This document shows, piece by piece, positions 26,979-35,747 of a stretch of DNA of 64,000 bases. Position 1 is the stretch's first letter. The number at the start of each line of letters is the position of its first letter. A model generated the notes under the pieces. The model made no database searches. It was given only the letters and a program-made list of their open reading frames with translations, and had not been told where the DNA came from. The position numbers and the translations under genes are program-made. Source of the stretch: Corynebacterium rhinophilum (GTDB taxonomy: Bacteria; Actinomycetota; Actinomycetes; Mycobacteriales; Mycobacteriaceae). The stretch is from assembly GCF_030227225.1 (NCBI RefSeq), contig NZ_JASPHQ010000007.1, positions 1 to 64,000 on the forward strand. Reading direction: 5' to 3'.

Positions 26979-28298
26979 TTAGTTCATCCGGTCCCAGAAG
27001 GGAAGCTCAACGGGCTCGGTCTCTAGTGCTTGCTGCTGCTCGGAAGTGAGGAATTCCTTGCGCACGGCGATGTGGAAGACGTTTTCGCCGAACCATTCAT
27101 CCGACATCGTGGCAAAGCCCTTGCCGGGTACCTCGTCGGCGTCGTCCTTGCGCGGCGGCTTGGTGCCCCAGGAGTTCTCCACGCGCCATGCACGGGGTGC
27201 ACCATCAACTCCGGTCAGCGCCATCGCGTGGGTGGGTGCAGATTCGCCGGAGGTAAAGCGCTCCTCCTTGCTCATGGTGGAATCGATACCGTAGAGGCCA
27301 TCGGTATCAACGAGGCCTTCGTCCCACACGGCGTTCTGGAAGGAGAACTGGCGGGAGACATCGCAGCTAAACCACACCGGGTCGCCGGCGTTGATGCTGG
27401 CGCGTGCGGCGGCGCGCAGTTCGTCCACATCAACGTTGAGGTAACCGGCGGCCTGTCCACCGGCGAGGTTATTTACTCCAGCGCTGGTGTAGTAGCGGTG
27501 CTTGTCGTTGGTGGTACGTGGGTCATCGGCAAGCACGACGTACTCGTCTAACTTCGGCAGGTACTTATCCGCAAACTCGCGCGGGGTGGAGTGCACGCGG
27601 AAGAATTGCTCGTCCTTGGTGCGGTAGCTCCACGTAAATTCCTCCGGCGGGGTGCCCAGGTGAATGGCGAGCACGCGTTGTATATCGGTGCGGGCTTGCT
27701 TGATAATGCCCCCGCGATCCCCCTCGCCTTCCACCGCACGGTGCGCGGCGCGGCGGATGATGGTGGCGATATCGCGGTTCATCTGGTCGGTGTGGCCGGA
27801 CGAGTGCACCTCCGGCATGACCTCGGCCGGGACGGCGCCGTACTTGTCCACGAGGTTGGTGAAAAATGACCACCAGCCGCCGTCTTCGCCTGTGAGCTCG
27901 AGGGAAGTAGCCACGTCGCGGTCATCCCAGTCGGTGCCATCCTCGGTGAGATCCAACAGCTGGTTGAGCGCGAAGTTGGCGCGCTCTAGTTTGTCGAAGT
28001 ACTGCAGGTAGGTAAAGGAAAACTCAAAGTCATCGATGTTGAGCTCCTTGGCCGCGCGGTGGCGGAATACGTTGAGCACGGCAAACATCCAGCAGCGCCC
28101 GGAGCGCATCTGATCGGTGACGCTGAGGCTATCGAGTTTTACCTCGGTAGTGGGGTTGAGGGCGGTAATGCGGTCGCGGTCGAGGGCCGCCTTGGCCACC
28201 CCTACGCTGGTAATGGCATTGCGCGCGACGCGCAGCTGGGAGTCCGCTGCAGCCTCCTCGCGCAATTGGGACAGGAAGTCATTGGTGAGCAAAGTCAT
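26979..28298 (-). CDS. C1B cysteine aminopeptidase (PepC/bleomycin hydrolase family), second copy
   Basis: 439 aa. Catalytic Cys in MRSGRCWMFAVLNVFRH near residue 71, His in PTHAMALTGVD, Asn in WRVENSWGTK. It is similar along its length to the following gene but has an extra short insertion near the C-terminus (PPRKDDADEVPG). The ATG at 28298 (MTLLTND) is chosen over an ORF extension to 28328; TAAAAC lies seven bases upstream, a possible leaderless start. Tandem duplication lets the two subunits diverge in specificity (inference). Confidence 0.9.
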   Translation of the reverse strand: MTLLTNDFLSQLREEAAADSQLRVARNAITSVGVAKAALDRDRITALNPTTEVKLDSLSVTDQMRSGRCWMFAVLNVFRHRAAKELNIDDFEFSFTYLQYFDKLERANFALNQLLDLTEDGTDWDDRDVATSLELTGEDGGWWSFFTNLVDKYGAVPAEVMPEVHSSGHTDQMNRDIATIIRRAAHRAVEGEGDRGGIIKQARTDIQRVLAIHLGTPPEEFTWSYRTKDEQFFRVHSTPREFADKYLPKLDEYVVLADDPRTTNDKHRYYTSAGVNNLAGGQAAGYLNVDVDELRAAARASINAGDPVWFSCDVSRQFSFQNAVWDEGLVDTDGLYGIDSTMSKEERFTSGESAPTHAMALTGVDGAPRAWRVENSWGTKPPRKDDADEVPGKGFATMSDEWFGENVFHIAVRKEFLTSEQQQALETEPVELPFWDRMN

Positions 28299-28376
28299 AT
28301 TCACCGTTTTAGCAGACTGCGATCTCACCCGAGGTCGCTGGGTGCTGGATGGGCAGTTAGAGATCGCTCCAGATCG

Positions 28377-29318
28377 CTATAGATGCTCTGCCAGCCGCGC
28401 CACGGCTTCGGGGCTTCCCACCTCTTCTGGGAGCCAGGGGATCTCGTGGACTGGGGTATCGGGAAGCTTATCGTGCAAGAGCGCCAGGGCCTCGTCCTCG
28501 GCGGCGCGCCGGGAGGCCAAGAACTCGCCTTGGTCCGCAGGCGTGCGGCGGTTGACCAGCATGGAGCCCACCCGCACGCCATTGCCGGTGAGATCCGCGT
28601 GGAACTCGGAAGATTCCAAGACGGGCAGGCGCTCGGCGGTGAGCACGATGTGGAACACGGTCTTCTTTGAGGTCAGCGCAGTGCGCAGGTGCTCGAAGCG
28701 CTCGCGGCGCTGGAAGAGCGTGGCGCGGATTTCCTGATTGCGCCGGTCCACCGGATCATTATCGGCGCCGGATTCCGCGGACATCCCGCGCACCAATGAG
28801 CCGAATTTATCGGACTTCTCGCGCCGGGCAAGCAGCCCATCGGTATAGGAAGCCATGATTTCTGGCAGGGCCATCAGCCGGGAGGTGTGCCCGGACGGGG
28901 CGGTATCGAAGATGAGGTAGTCATACTCGTCCGCGTTAGCGACCAAGGTGGCCATGCGCTCTAAGAGCGCTGCCTCCTGCGTGCCGGGGGATTGCCGGGC
29001 CAAATCCAAGTGCTTTTTAACCTCGCCGTGCAGATGCTCCGGCATGAACCGGCGCATCGAGGCACCCACGGTCGCGAGGTGTTCCTCGGTGGCTCGTGCC
29101 GGATCGAGCTCGATGGCGGAGAGGGACGGGGTGAGGTGAGTGGGGGCATCGGAAAGCGTGGCATCAAAGATATGTCCCAGGTTGTGCGCCGGATCCGTGG
29201 AGACCAATAGCACGTTATGGTCCTGGGAAAGGGACAGGGCCGTGGCCGTGGCGAGGGTGGTCTTGCCCACGCCGCCCTTGCCACCAAAGAACATGATGGG
29301 CGCGGTTTCTAGCAGCAT
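28377..29318 (-). CDS. ArsA/Get3-family P-loop ATPase
   Basis: 313 aa, one ATPase domain like Get3, not the double ArsA of plasmid ars operons. Seen: deviant Walker A FFGGKGGVGKTT at residues 10-21, switch region STDPAHNLGHIFD near 40-52, and YLIFDTAPSGHTSRLMALPE. No arsR, arsB or arsC lies nearby. It overlaps the cory-CC-star gene by 10 nt and is the last gene of a cstA-CC-star-arsA operon, so it probably serves that transporter or small protein (inference), perhaps as a targeting or metal/cysteine chaperone. Confidence 0.8.
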   Translation of the reverse strand: MLLETAPIMFFGGKGGVGKTTLATATALSLSQDHNVLLVSTDPAHNLGHIFDATLSDAPTHLTPSLSAIELDPARATEEHLATVGASMRRFMPEHLHGEVKKHLDLARQSPGTQEAALLERMATLVANADEYDYLIFDTAPSGHTSRLMALPEIMASYTDGLLARREKSDKFGSLVRGMSAESGADNDPVDRRNQEIRATLFQRRERFEHLRTALTSKKTVFHIVLTAERLPVLESSEFHADLTGNGVRVGSMLVNRRTPADQGEFLASRRAAEDEALALLHDKLPDTPVHEIPWLPEEVGSPEAVARLAEHL

Positions 29319-29566
29319 TGAATATTCTCCACGGGTGATTTATCCATGCCCATGCGCGTGTGCCAGGCGTGGAAATCTTCGTAAACCAGCGGCAATAGCT
29401 CCAGCGTGTAGTAGCTGGCGGGGTTGGGGATGCCGAGCGCCTCCGAGGCCACCAGCATCATAAATAGGTCATCTTCTTGCTGCTGGGCCTTGGCAAAGAC
29501 GGCGCGGTACGGGGCTTGGTAGAACTCGTTGAGCCCCGCACCGAAGGCCTTAAGCTTGTCGAGCAT
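29309..29566 (-). CDS. cory-CC-star small protein ending in Cys-Cys
   Basis: 85 aa, soluble, no signal peptide. The last two residues before the stop are Cys-Cys (NIQCC). I recognise it as the corynebacterial 'cory-CC-star' family. It starts 17 nt inside the end of cstA and ends 10 nt inside arsA, so all three are translationally coupled. From memory, E. coli YbdD and YjiX, the small partners of CstA and YjiY, also end in Cys-Cys, and a pattern G-[IM]-P-...-Y, then Y-E-[DE]-F, is shared. This suggests a related role (inference). Confidence 0.75.
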   Translation of the reverse strand: MLDKLKAFGAGLNEFYQAPYRAVFAKAQQQEDDLFMMLVASEALGIPNPASYYTLELLPLVYEDFHAWHTRMGMDKSPVENIQCC

Positions 29567-31262
29567 GCTGGGGAAGGGGAGCGTCGGAATCGTCGTCGGT
29601 CCACTCCAGCGGCGGTTCCTTGCGTGCGTTGGAGATAGCGCCGATCGACTCCACGATGACCCAGATGGAGGCGATGACGATGACGACGTCCATGCCGAAG
29701 AGCAGCCAGTTCTGATCCGCGAACAGGGACTTGAGCTGTAGCAGCGCTGCCCACAGCGACATGATGGTGACGAAGATGAGCGGGATGATAACCGGCAGGG
29801 TAGGCCGACGCAGATGGGTGAGGATGACCACGACGATGGCCAAGGACAGGCTGGCCATGAGCTGGTTGGTGGTACCGAAGAGCGGCCAGATGGTCATGCC
29901 GCCGGAGCCGTCCGCGCCCGCAGAGAAGGTCAGGCCGAAGGCCAGGCCCACCGCGATGATGGTAGAGACTAGGGCCGTGATGCGGATACCCATGATCTCG
30001 CCAATTTCCTGGACCACGATGCGCTGCAGGCGCACGCCGGAGTCCATGGTGGTGGCGGCGAAGAGCACGGCCATCGTCGCCAGGATGGTGGCAGACAGCG
30101 AGGTGGGAATGCCCAGGCCCTCGTTCATCAGCGCGCCGCCGCCTTGCACGAAGGCATTGACGCCGCCGGCGTTCCACTCGGCGTAGATTTCCTCCCAATT
30201 CGCCAGGGTCTTAAAGCCAGCGGTGGTGGCGATGATGGTGCCGAGCGCCAGCAATCCCTCGCCCACAGCGCCGAAGTAACCCACGAAGCGGACATCGGTT
30301 TCCTTATCAATCTGCTTAGACGAGGTGCCCGAGGCCACGATGCCGTGGAAGCCAGAGATGGCGCCGCAGGCGATGGTGACAAAAAGCAGCGGGAAAATCC
30401 CCGGGGTGCCGTCAGGAACGTTCTCACGCACGGCTGGGGCGGCGAGCTCCGGACGGGTGATGAGGAAGGAGCCGTACAAGATAATAAGCCCCACGAAAAG
30501 CTGCAGGCCATTGATGTAATCGCGCGGCTGGAGCAGCACCCACACCGGCAGCAGCGAGGCGATGAAGGCGTAGATAAATAGCAGGATGATCCACACGCCG
30601 TTGGCGGGAATGCCCAGGACCGTCTCCGGCAACACGACCGGGAAGCGGTCGCCCAAAACCATCAGCGAGTACAGCGCCACCACGCCCACGAGGGAGACCA
30701 GCGGCAGGTTCCAGTTCAGGCGGTAGATGGCCTGGCCAATCAGCAGCGCGACGGCAATGGCACCCCACGTAGGAATGACCGCCGAGGGCGTGGAAATAAG
30801 CAGGTTCGAAATCACCACGGCGAACGCGGCATTGACCATGAGCAGCAGCAAGAAGATCACGATGAGGAAGAGGTTGCGCCCGCGCTTGCCGATGTAGCGC
30901 CCCGACAACGTACCAATCGACTGACCCTTGTGTCGCTGCGAGGCCCACAGCGCACCCAAGTCGTGCATGCCGGCGATGAAGAAGGTGCCTAACGTGACCC
31001 ACAGGAATGCCGGGAGCCAGCCCCAAATGACGGCCACTGCCGGGCCGATAATCGGTGCCGCACCCGCCACGGAGGTGAAGTGGTGGCCCCACAGCACATA
31101 TTTATTGGTGGGAACATAATCCACGCCGTCTTTGAGGCGGTGCGCTGGGGTGGTGTAGTTCTCAGATAACCGGAAGATGCTCTTTCCCAGGAACTTGGAA
31201 TAGAGCAGGTAGCCGGCGGCCATCATCGCGATGCCGACAATGGCGAGGACAAGAGAGTTCAT
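29550..31262 (-). CDS. cstA: Carbon starvation protein CstA family transporter
   Basis: 570 aa, about 14-16 membrane helices. Signature segments include WGHHFTSVAGAAPIIGPAVA, GTFFIAGMHDLGALWASQRH and AISGFHGIVASGTSSKQID. In E. coli CstA and the related BtsT import pyruvate or peptides; this member is of the shorter type (E. coli CstA has about 700 aa). ATG at 31262 with GAGGAG upstream. First gene of an operon with the cory-CC-star protein and the ArsA-like ATPase. Pyruvate as substrate is inference. Confidence 0.88.
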   Translation of the reverse strand: MNSLVLAIVGIAMMAAGYLLYSKFLGKSIFRLSENYTTPAHRLKDGVDYVPTNKYVLWGHHFTSVAGAAPIIGPAVAVIWGWLPAFLWVTLGTFFIAGMHDLGALWASQRHKGQSIGTLSGRYIGKRGRNLFLIVIFLLLLMVNAAFAVVISNLLISTPSAVIPTWGAIAVALLIGQAIYRLNWNLPLVSLVGVVALYSLMVLGDRFPVVLPETVLGIPANGVWIILLFIYAFIASLLPVWVLLQPRDYINGLQLFVGLIILYGSFLITRPELAAPAVRENVPDGTPGIFPLLFVTIACGAISGFHGIVASGTSSKQIDKETDVRFVGYFGAVGEGLLALGTIIATTAGFKTLANWEEIYAEWNAGGVNAFVQGGGALMNEGLGIPTSLSATILATMAVLFAATTMDSGVRLQRIVVQEIGEIMGIRITALVSTIIAVGLAFGLTFSAGADGSGGMTIWPLFGTTNQLMASLSLAIVVVILTHLRRPTLPVIIPLIFVTIMSLWAALLQLKSLFADQNWLLFGMDVVIVIASIWVIVESIGAISNARKEPPLEWTDDDSDAPLPQHARQA

Positions 31263-31489
31263 AGTGTGTGTCTCCTCATAGGCGGGAAGGTGGCGTGTCT
31301 CACACGTGCGGACAGTATGCCATAACTCACGTATCTATTTGCTTGTGGGGGAGACCGGTGGGCAGATTTATATTTGGCAGGCGGGTCGGAGTACACCTCT
31401 TAGTTCAGTCGCAGTGGATAGACGAAAAGCACGGCCCCTGCTCCGGGAGGAACGAGGGCCGCGCGGTGGGTGCTTAAACCGAGTGGCGT
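31263..31489. other. Intergenic region between cstA and phoX
   Basis: Holds the cstA promoter and the phoX terminator. A stretch at 31320-31390 is rich in A/T and T/G. No gene is supported. Confidence 0.4.
31425..31464 (-). terminator. Terminator of phoX
   Basis: On the minus strand GCGCGGCCC pairs with GGGCCGTGC (plus 31456-31464 with 31429-31437), followed by TTTT. It lies 26 nt past the phoX stop and is a good intrinsic terminator. Confidence 0.75.
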
Positions 31490-33592
31490 TTAATTCTTAT
31501 CGACGCCGATATTTCCGTCCTTCTTCCACACCACAACCACTGCTGGGCGTGGGGTGGACGTGCCCCCCTCTGGCCAGTGGGAGGTTTGCTTTTCAAAGGT
31601 GGCGTCATCGGTTTCGCCTGGGTGCTGGACGTTGACCATCACGCGCTCATCGGTGACGATGGGGCCGCAGGTCTCGGCGCCCGCCGGCACGGTCAGGAAG
31701 CACTTGAGCTCACCGCGGGTATCGCCCTCGGTGGTTACGGCGTAGAGGCCGTCGTTGGACTCGAGCGCGTTGCCGTCGGTGGAAATCCACATATTGCCGT
31801 GGTTATCAAAGGCCAAGTTATCCGGGCAGGAAATTGGGGATACCTTCTCCTTGTCAAAGCCACCGAAGTAGGTATTGGCCTCCTTCGGATCGCCACAGAC
31901 CAGGAAGAGATTCCAGGTGAACTTTTCACCAGCGTGGTCATCTTCAATCTCCATGACCAGACCGTTCTTATTTTCCTTGACGGGAGCCCACTCCATCGGA
32001 TCTTCCTTGTTCTTCTTGGCGTTTTCGCCGGTAGCACCGCGGTAGGAGTTATTGGTCAGGGCCACGTAGACCTTCTCAGAGTCTGGGTGGACCTGCATAT
32101 CTTCAGGGCGGTCCATCTTGGTAGCGCCCACCTTATCGGCGGCCTCGCGGGTGTAGACGGCAACCTCTTCGGCGGACATGCCATCGACGTGGGACTCGAA
32201 TTTGTTGTTCTCCGTATCGGAGGTCAGCAGCTTGATCCACTTACCTTCGCCGTCGAAGGCACCGTCCTCTGGCAGTACGCCGGAACCGTCGATCTCATCT
32301 TCTGGGGAGTTGCCTTCCATCTTGGCCACGTACAAGGCGCCGTGGTCCAAGATGCTGAGGTTGTGCTCGATGTTGCCTTCTTCGTACTTCTTGGTGGAGA
32401 TGAACTTGTAGATGTACTCGAAGCGGGAGTCATCGCCGGAGTAGCACACGACGGTGCCATCGGAAGCGATGTGAATATTGCCGGCCTCGTGTTTGAAGCG
32501 TCCAAGCGCGGTGTGCTTGACCGGGGTGGACTCCGGGTCCAGTGGGTTAATTTCTACGATCCAGCCGAAGCGGTTGGGCTCATTCGGTTCCTTGGAGACG
32601 TCGAAGCGCTTATCAAAGCGCTCCCACTTGCGCTCGGATTCACCATCTTCCATGCCGAAGCGCTCAAGGGATTCCTGTGCCTTCTTGTCATCCAGGTTGG
32701 CGTGAGCGAAGTACTGGTCAAAGTTCTCCTCGCCGGAGAGCATGGTGTTCCACGGAGTGATGCCGCCGGAGCAGTTATTCAGGGTGCCCTTGACCTGCTT
32801 GCCGGTCTTATCGGCGGAGGTCTTCACAAACTCGGAGCCGGCTGCTGGGCCAACCAGAGTGAACTCGGTCGTGGCGGTGATGCGGCGGTTAAGCGGACCA
32901 AACTCGCGCTTGAGTTCACCGGTATTGCCCACCTTGGACACCTCCACGATGGAGTGGCCGTGGCCCGCCCAACCAATCTTGGCCTGCTCTTCGGTGGGGT
33001 TATCCGCATCGTAGTTGGGGAACATCTGCGGCTCGGTGGTGTACTCGTGGGAGCAGACGTAGATAAGGCGATTGTCATCATCCGGGTGCTCGATAAGTCC
33101 GGCGAAGTCGTTATTGAAGCCGAACTGCTTCTCGGCGGCCTCGGCCGTCTGGTTCTTATCATCAAACTCTGGCGCATCCTTGAACAGCGGGTCTCCCCAG
33201 GCGATGAGAACGGACTGCTTATAGCCATCCGGGATGACTACTTCGTCCTTTTCGTTCGGCTCAACTGGGTCAAACTTCATACCCTCTGCGGAGGTGAGTT
33301 CTACATTGGCCTCGGAAGTCTTGCCCCCCTTGGCCTCGGAGGAAGAGGCTTCATTGGAGACTTCATCCGGGTTGGAGCAGGCAGCCAACGCGGCGCCGCC
33401 GCCGACGGTTACTACGGACAAGCTGCCCGCGCGCAGAGCGGTACGGCGGGAGAACTGGTCACCGAAGTATGGGTTATCAGACTTGTTCTCACATTCACCG
33501 AAGCAGGCATTGCCGCACTTGTAGGTGCACGTCAAGCTGGAACGAGAGGATGCGAAGAGACTAGAGAGAAGGTTGCGGCCTTTAAGCGCCAT
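31490..33592 (-). CDS. phoX: PhoX-family (DUF839) alkaline phosphatase, Tat-exported
   Basis: 700 aa. The N-terminal region has a Cys-rich segment (CGNACFGECENKSDNPYFGD), then the Tat signal SRRTALRAGSLSVVTVGG ending in AALAAC, which could be lipidated. The mature part has PhoX features: HGHSIVEV, NNCSGGITPWNTMLSGEENF, GRFKHEAGNIH and CPDNLAFDNHGNMWISTDG. PhoX phosphatases use calcium and iron and release phosphate from organic esters outside the cell. ATG at 33592. The divergent region to lysS carries a PhoR-box-like repeat, consistent with phosphate-starvation control. Confidence 0.88.
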   Translation of the reverse strand: MALKGRNLLSSLFASSRSSLTCTYKCGNACFGECENKSDNPYFGDQFSRRTALRAGSLSVVTVGGGAALAACSNPDEVSNEASSSEAKGGKTSEANVELTSAEGMKFDPVEPNEKDEVVIPDGYKQSVLIAWGDPLFKDAPEFDDKNQTAEAAEKQFGFNNDFAGLIEHPDDDNRLIYVCSHEYTTEPQMFPNYDADNPTEEQAKIGWAGHGHSIVEVSKVGNTGELKREFGPLNRRITATTEFTLVGPAAGSEFVKTSADKTGKQVKGTLNNCSGGITPWNTMLSGEENFDQYFAHANLDDKKAQESLERFGMEDGESERKWERFDKRFDVSKEPNEPNRFGWIVEINPLDPESTPVKHTALGRFKHEAGNIHIASDGTVVCYSGDDSRFEYIYKFISTKKYEEGNIEHNLSILDHGALYVAKMEGNSPEDEIDGSGVLPEDGAFDGEGKWIKLLTSDTENNKFESHVDGMSAEEVAVYTREAADKVGATKMDRPEDMQVHPDSEKVYVALTNNSYRGATGENAKKNKEDPMEWAPVKENKNGLVMEIEDDHAGEKFTWNLFLVCGDPKEANTYFGGFDKEKVSPISCPDNLAFDNHGNMWISTDGNALESNDGLYAVTTEGDTRGELKCFLTVPAGAETCGPIVTDERVMVNVQHPGETDDATFEKQTSHWPEGGTSTPRPAVVVVWKKDGNIGVDKN

Positions 33593-33782
33593 TATTACTG
33601 CTCCAAAGAAGGTCGAAAATATTGATAAGACATGGGGTCAGCCATATATATAAGGGGATGCCAGTAACAGTGCGTTGGCCTTGAGGTGACAGCGAAGTGA
33701 ACTATGCGTAAATCTTTCCCGGGGTAGGGGCGCTATGGGCCAAATCGCGGGTAGCGGGCGGGATCGACTACCCTAGGCTAAC
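33593..33782. promoter_or_regulatory. phoX/lysS divergent region with direct GTGA repeat
   Basis: GTGAC at 33686-33690 and GTGAAC at 33697-33702 are spaced 11 nt apart, like the tandem 8-bp-plus-3 boxes bound by PhoR in C. glutamicum (from memory). An AT-rich TATATATAAGG (about 33641-33651) may be the phoX -10 region. TACCCT at 33769-33774 lies eight bases before the lysS GTG (leaderless). Confidence 0.4.
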
Positions 33783-35360
33783 GTGAGCGAGCAGAAGAAT
33801 AATGAAGTAAACGATGTCCCTGAGCAGCTGCGCATCCGCCGCGAGAAGCGCGATCGCCTGCTCGAATCCGGCGTGGAGGCCTACCCGGTATCCGTCGAGC
33901 GCACTATCTCCCTCAAGGAATTGCGCCATGATTTCCGCGTAGTGGCCGAGGGCGAAGAGCCGGGCAATGAAGAGGGCGTGACCTACCTGGCCGCTGGTGA
34001 GGAAACCGAGGTCACCCACGCTATTGCCGGCCGCCTTATCTTCATGCGCAATACCGGCAAGCTGTGCTTTGCCACCTTGCAGGACGGCGATGGCACCCAG
34101 ATGCAGGCCATGCTTTCGCAGGCCAAGGTGGGCAAGGAGCGCCTCGATGCCTGGAAGTCCGATGTGGATTTGGGCGACTTCATCTCCGTTAGCGGCCACG
34201 TGGTTGCGTCCCGCCGTGGCGAGCTGTCCATCATGGCTGAGGAATGGACCATGGCGGCCAAGTCCCTGCGCCCGCTGCCGGTGTCCTTCGCGGATATGGC
34301 TGAAGATACCCGCGTGCGCCAGCGCTATAACGACCTCATTATCCGCGAAGAGGCCCGCAAGAACGCCATGGTGCGCGTGAAGGTCATGCGTGCGCTGCGC
34401 AATTACCTGGAAGGCCAGGACTTTGTAGAGATCGAAACCCCGATGCTGCAGACCCTGCACGGTGGTGCGGCCGCTCGCCCGTTTATCACCCACTCCAATG
34501 CGCTCGATATTGACCTCTACCTGCGCATTGCTCCGGAGCTGTACTTGAAGCGCGCCGTCGTCGGTGGCATCGACCGCGTCTTTGAAATCAACCGCAACTT
34601 CCGCAATGAGGGCGTGGACCGCTCCCACTCGCCGGAGTTCGCCATGCTGGAGACCTACGCCGCCTGGGGCGATTACAATGATTGCGCCCGCATGACCCGC
34701 GAGTCCATCCAGTCCGTGGCCCGCGAGGTCTTTGGTTCTACCACCGTCACGCTTGCCGATGGCACCGATTTCGACTTCGGCGGCGAGCAATGGCCCGAAA
34801 TCGAGATGTACCCGTCCTTGAACGAGGCCTTGCAGCGCAAGTTCCCCGGTCAGCCGGAGGTCACCATCGATACCGACGTGGAGACCCTGAAGGGCATCGC
34901 CAAGGTCATTGGCCTCGACGTGCCGCAGGGTGAAGGCTGGGGCCACGGCAAACTGGTGGAGGAAATCTGGGAGGTCCTGTGCGAGGACCAACTGGAAGGC
35001 CCCATCTTTGTGAAGAACTTCCCGGTCGAGACCTCCCCGCTAACCCGCCAGCACCGTTCCGAGCCCGGCGTGACCGAAAAGTGGGACCTGTACGTGCGCG
35101 GCTTCGAGCTGGCCACCGGCTACTCGGAGCTTGTCGATCCCGTCGTCCAGCGCGAGCGCTTCGAGGACCAGGCCCGCCTTGCCGCCGGTGGCGATGAGGA
35201 AGCCATGGTCTTGGACGAGGACTTCCTGGCCGCGATGGAACAGGGCATGCCGCCGACGGCCGGTACCGGCATGGGCATGGACCGCCTGCTCATGGCCCTG
35301 ACCGGCCTCGGAATTCGCGAGACCGTGCTCTTCCCGCTGGTAAAGCCAGAACAGAAGTAG
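33783..35360 (+). CDS. lysS: Lysyl-tRNA synthetase (class II)
   Basis: 525 aa. Charges tRNA-Lys. The N-terminal OB-fold anticodon domain (about 50-170, [24 protein letters not shown]) is followed by the class II core: motif 2 [20 protein letters not shown] and motif 3 [15 protein letters not shown] near the end. The start is GTG at 33783 with a leaderless promoter box. It is followed by a strong terminator. In mycobacteria lysS neighbours lsr2 and panD/coaX; those genes are not here. Confidence 0.96.
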   Translation: MSEQKNNEVNDVPEQLRIRREKRDRLLESGVEAYPVSVERTISLKELRHDFRVVAEGEEPGNEEGVTYLAAGEETEVTHAIAGRLIFMRNTGKLCFATLQDGDGTQMQAMLSQAKVGKERLDAWKSDVDLGDFISVSGHVVASRRGELSIMAEEWTMAAKSLRPLPVSFADMAEDTRVRQRYNDLIIREEARKNAMVRVKVMRALRNYLEGQDFVEIETPMLQTLHGGAAARPFITHSNALDIDLYLRIAPELYLKRAVVGGIDRVFEINRNFRNEGVDRSHSPEFAMLETYAAWGDYNDCARMTRESIQSVAREVFGSTTVTLADGTDFDFGGEQWPEIEMYPSLNEALQRKFPGQPEVTIDTDVETLKGIAKVIGLDVPQGEGWGHGKLVEEIWEVLCEDQLEGPIFVKNFPVETSPLTRQHRSEPGVTEKWDLYVRGFELATGYSELVDPVVQRERFEDQARLAAGGDEEAMVLDEDFLAAMEQGMPPTAGTGMGMDRLLMALTGLGIRETVLFPLVKPEQK

Positions 35361-35422
35361 CCCATACCCGGCGCGCCCACTCGGTGCCCACCCACGCAGG
35401 CACCCGTTAGCGCCCCGACACC

Positions 35423-35458
35423 GGCTGCAGCCTTCCTTTGGCTGCAGCCTTTTTGTTT
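35423..35458 (+). terminator. Terminator of lysS
   Basis: GGCTGCAGCC (35423-35432) and GGCTGCAGCC (35440-35449) form a ten-base stem with a seven-base loop, followed by TTTTTGTTT. It is a canonical intrinsic terminator. Confidence 0.92.
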
Positions 35459-35536
35459 GCCCATTGCACCCGCCGCGTGTGGCTCGCAGGCCGAGTCGCA
35501 CGCCTACTTCTGCCTAGTTCTATCGGTTTCACAAAA

Positions 35537-35633
35537 GTGCAACCTCCTCGGTGATATCTGAGCGAAAAATGCTACATCTCAGGGCCGAGTTTGCTCAGTT
35601 ATCACCGAGGACCTATTGCATCGGAGGTTGCAC
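35537..35633. repeat. Long imperfect hairpin between lysS and crtI
   Basis: GTGCAACCTCC (35537-35547) pairs with GGAGGTTGCAC (35623-35633), CTCGGTGATA (35547-35556) with TATCACCGAG (35600-35609), and TGAGC (35559-35563) with GCTCA (35593-35597). Three arms nest in order around a loop of about 29 nt. No reading frame fits. It could be a structured RNA, a regulatory element or a MITE-like insertion. Confidence 0.75.
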
Positions 35634-35698
35634 AAAGGAGGTTGCGCATCAGAGGCTCCACAATCGAGGCCGAACGGGAGGCGTTGCGCATCGGAGGC
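35616..35698. repeat. Satellite direct repeats TTGC(GC)ATCRGAGG
   Basis: Three degenerate copies: TTGCATCGGAGG at 35616-35627, TTGCGCATCAGAGG at 35642-35655 and TTGCGCATCGGAGG at 35684-35697, with CAATCGAGGC between. They lie next to, and partly inside, the right arm of the long hairpin. Confidence 0.65.
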
Positions 35699-35747
35699 CG
35701 CGCTGCGAGAAGTGGGCGGCAAGTGGAGAACGATCCGGCGAGCGGCC

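Noticed and set aside
28377..29318. Arsenite-efflux operon from the ArsA-like gene
   Set aside because: There is no arsB, arsC or arsR, the protein has a single ATPase domain, and it is coupled to cstA.
31577..33625. 682-aa open frame opposite phoX
   Set aside because: Mirror of the phoX coding frame; Gly/Val/Leu-rich and without motifs.
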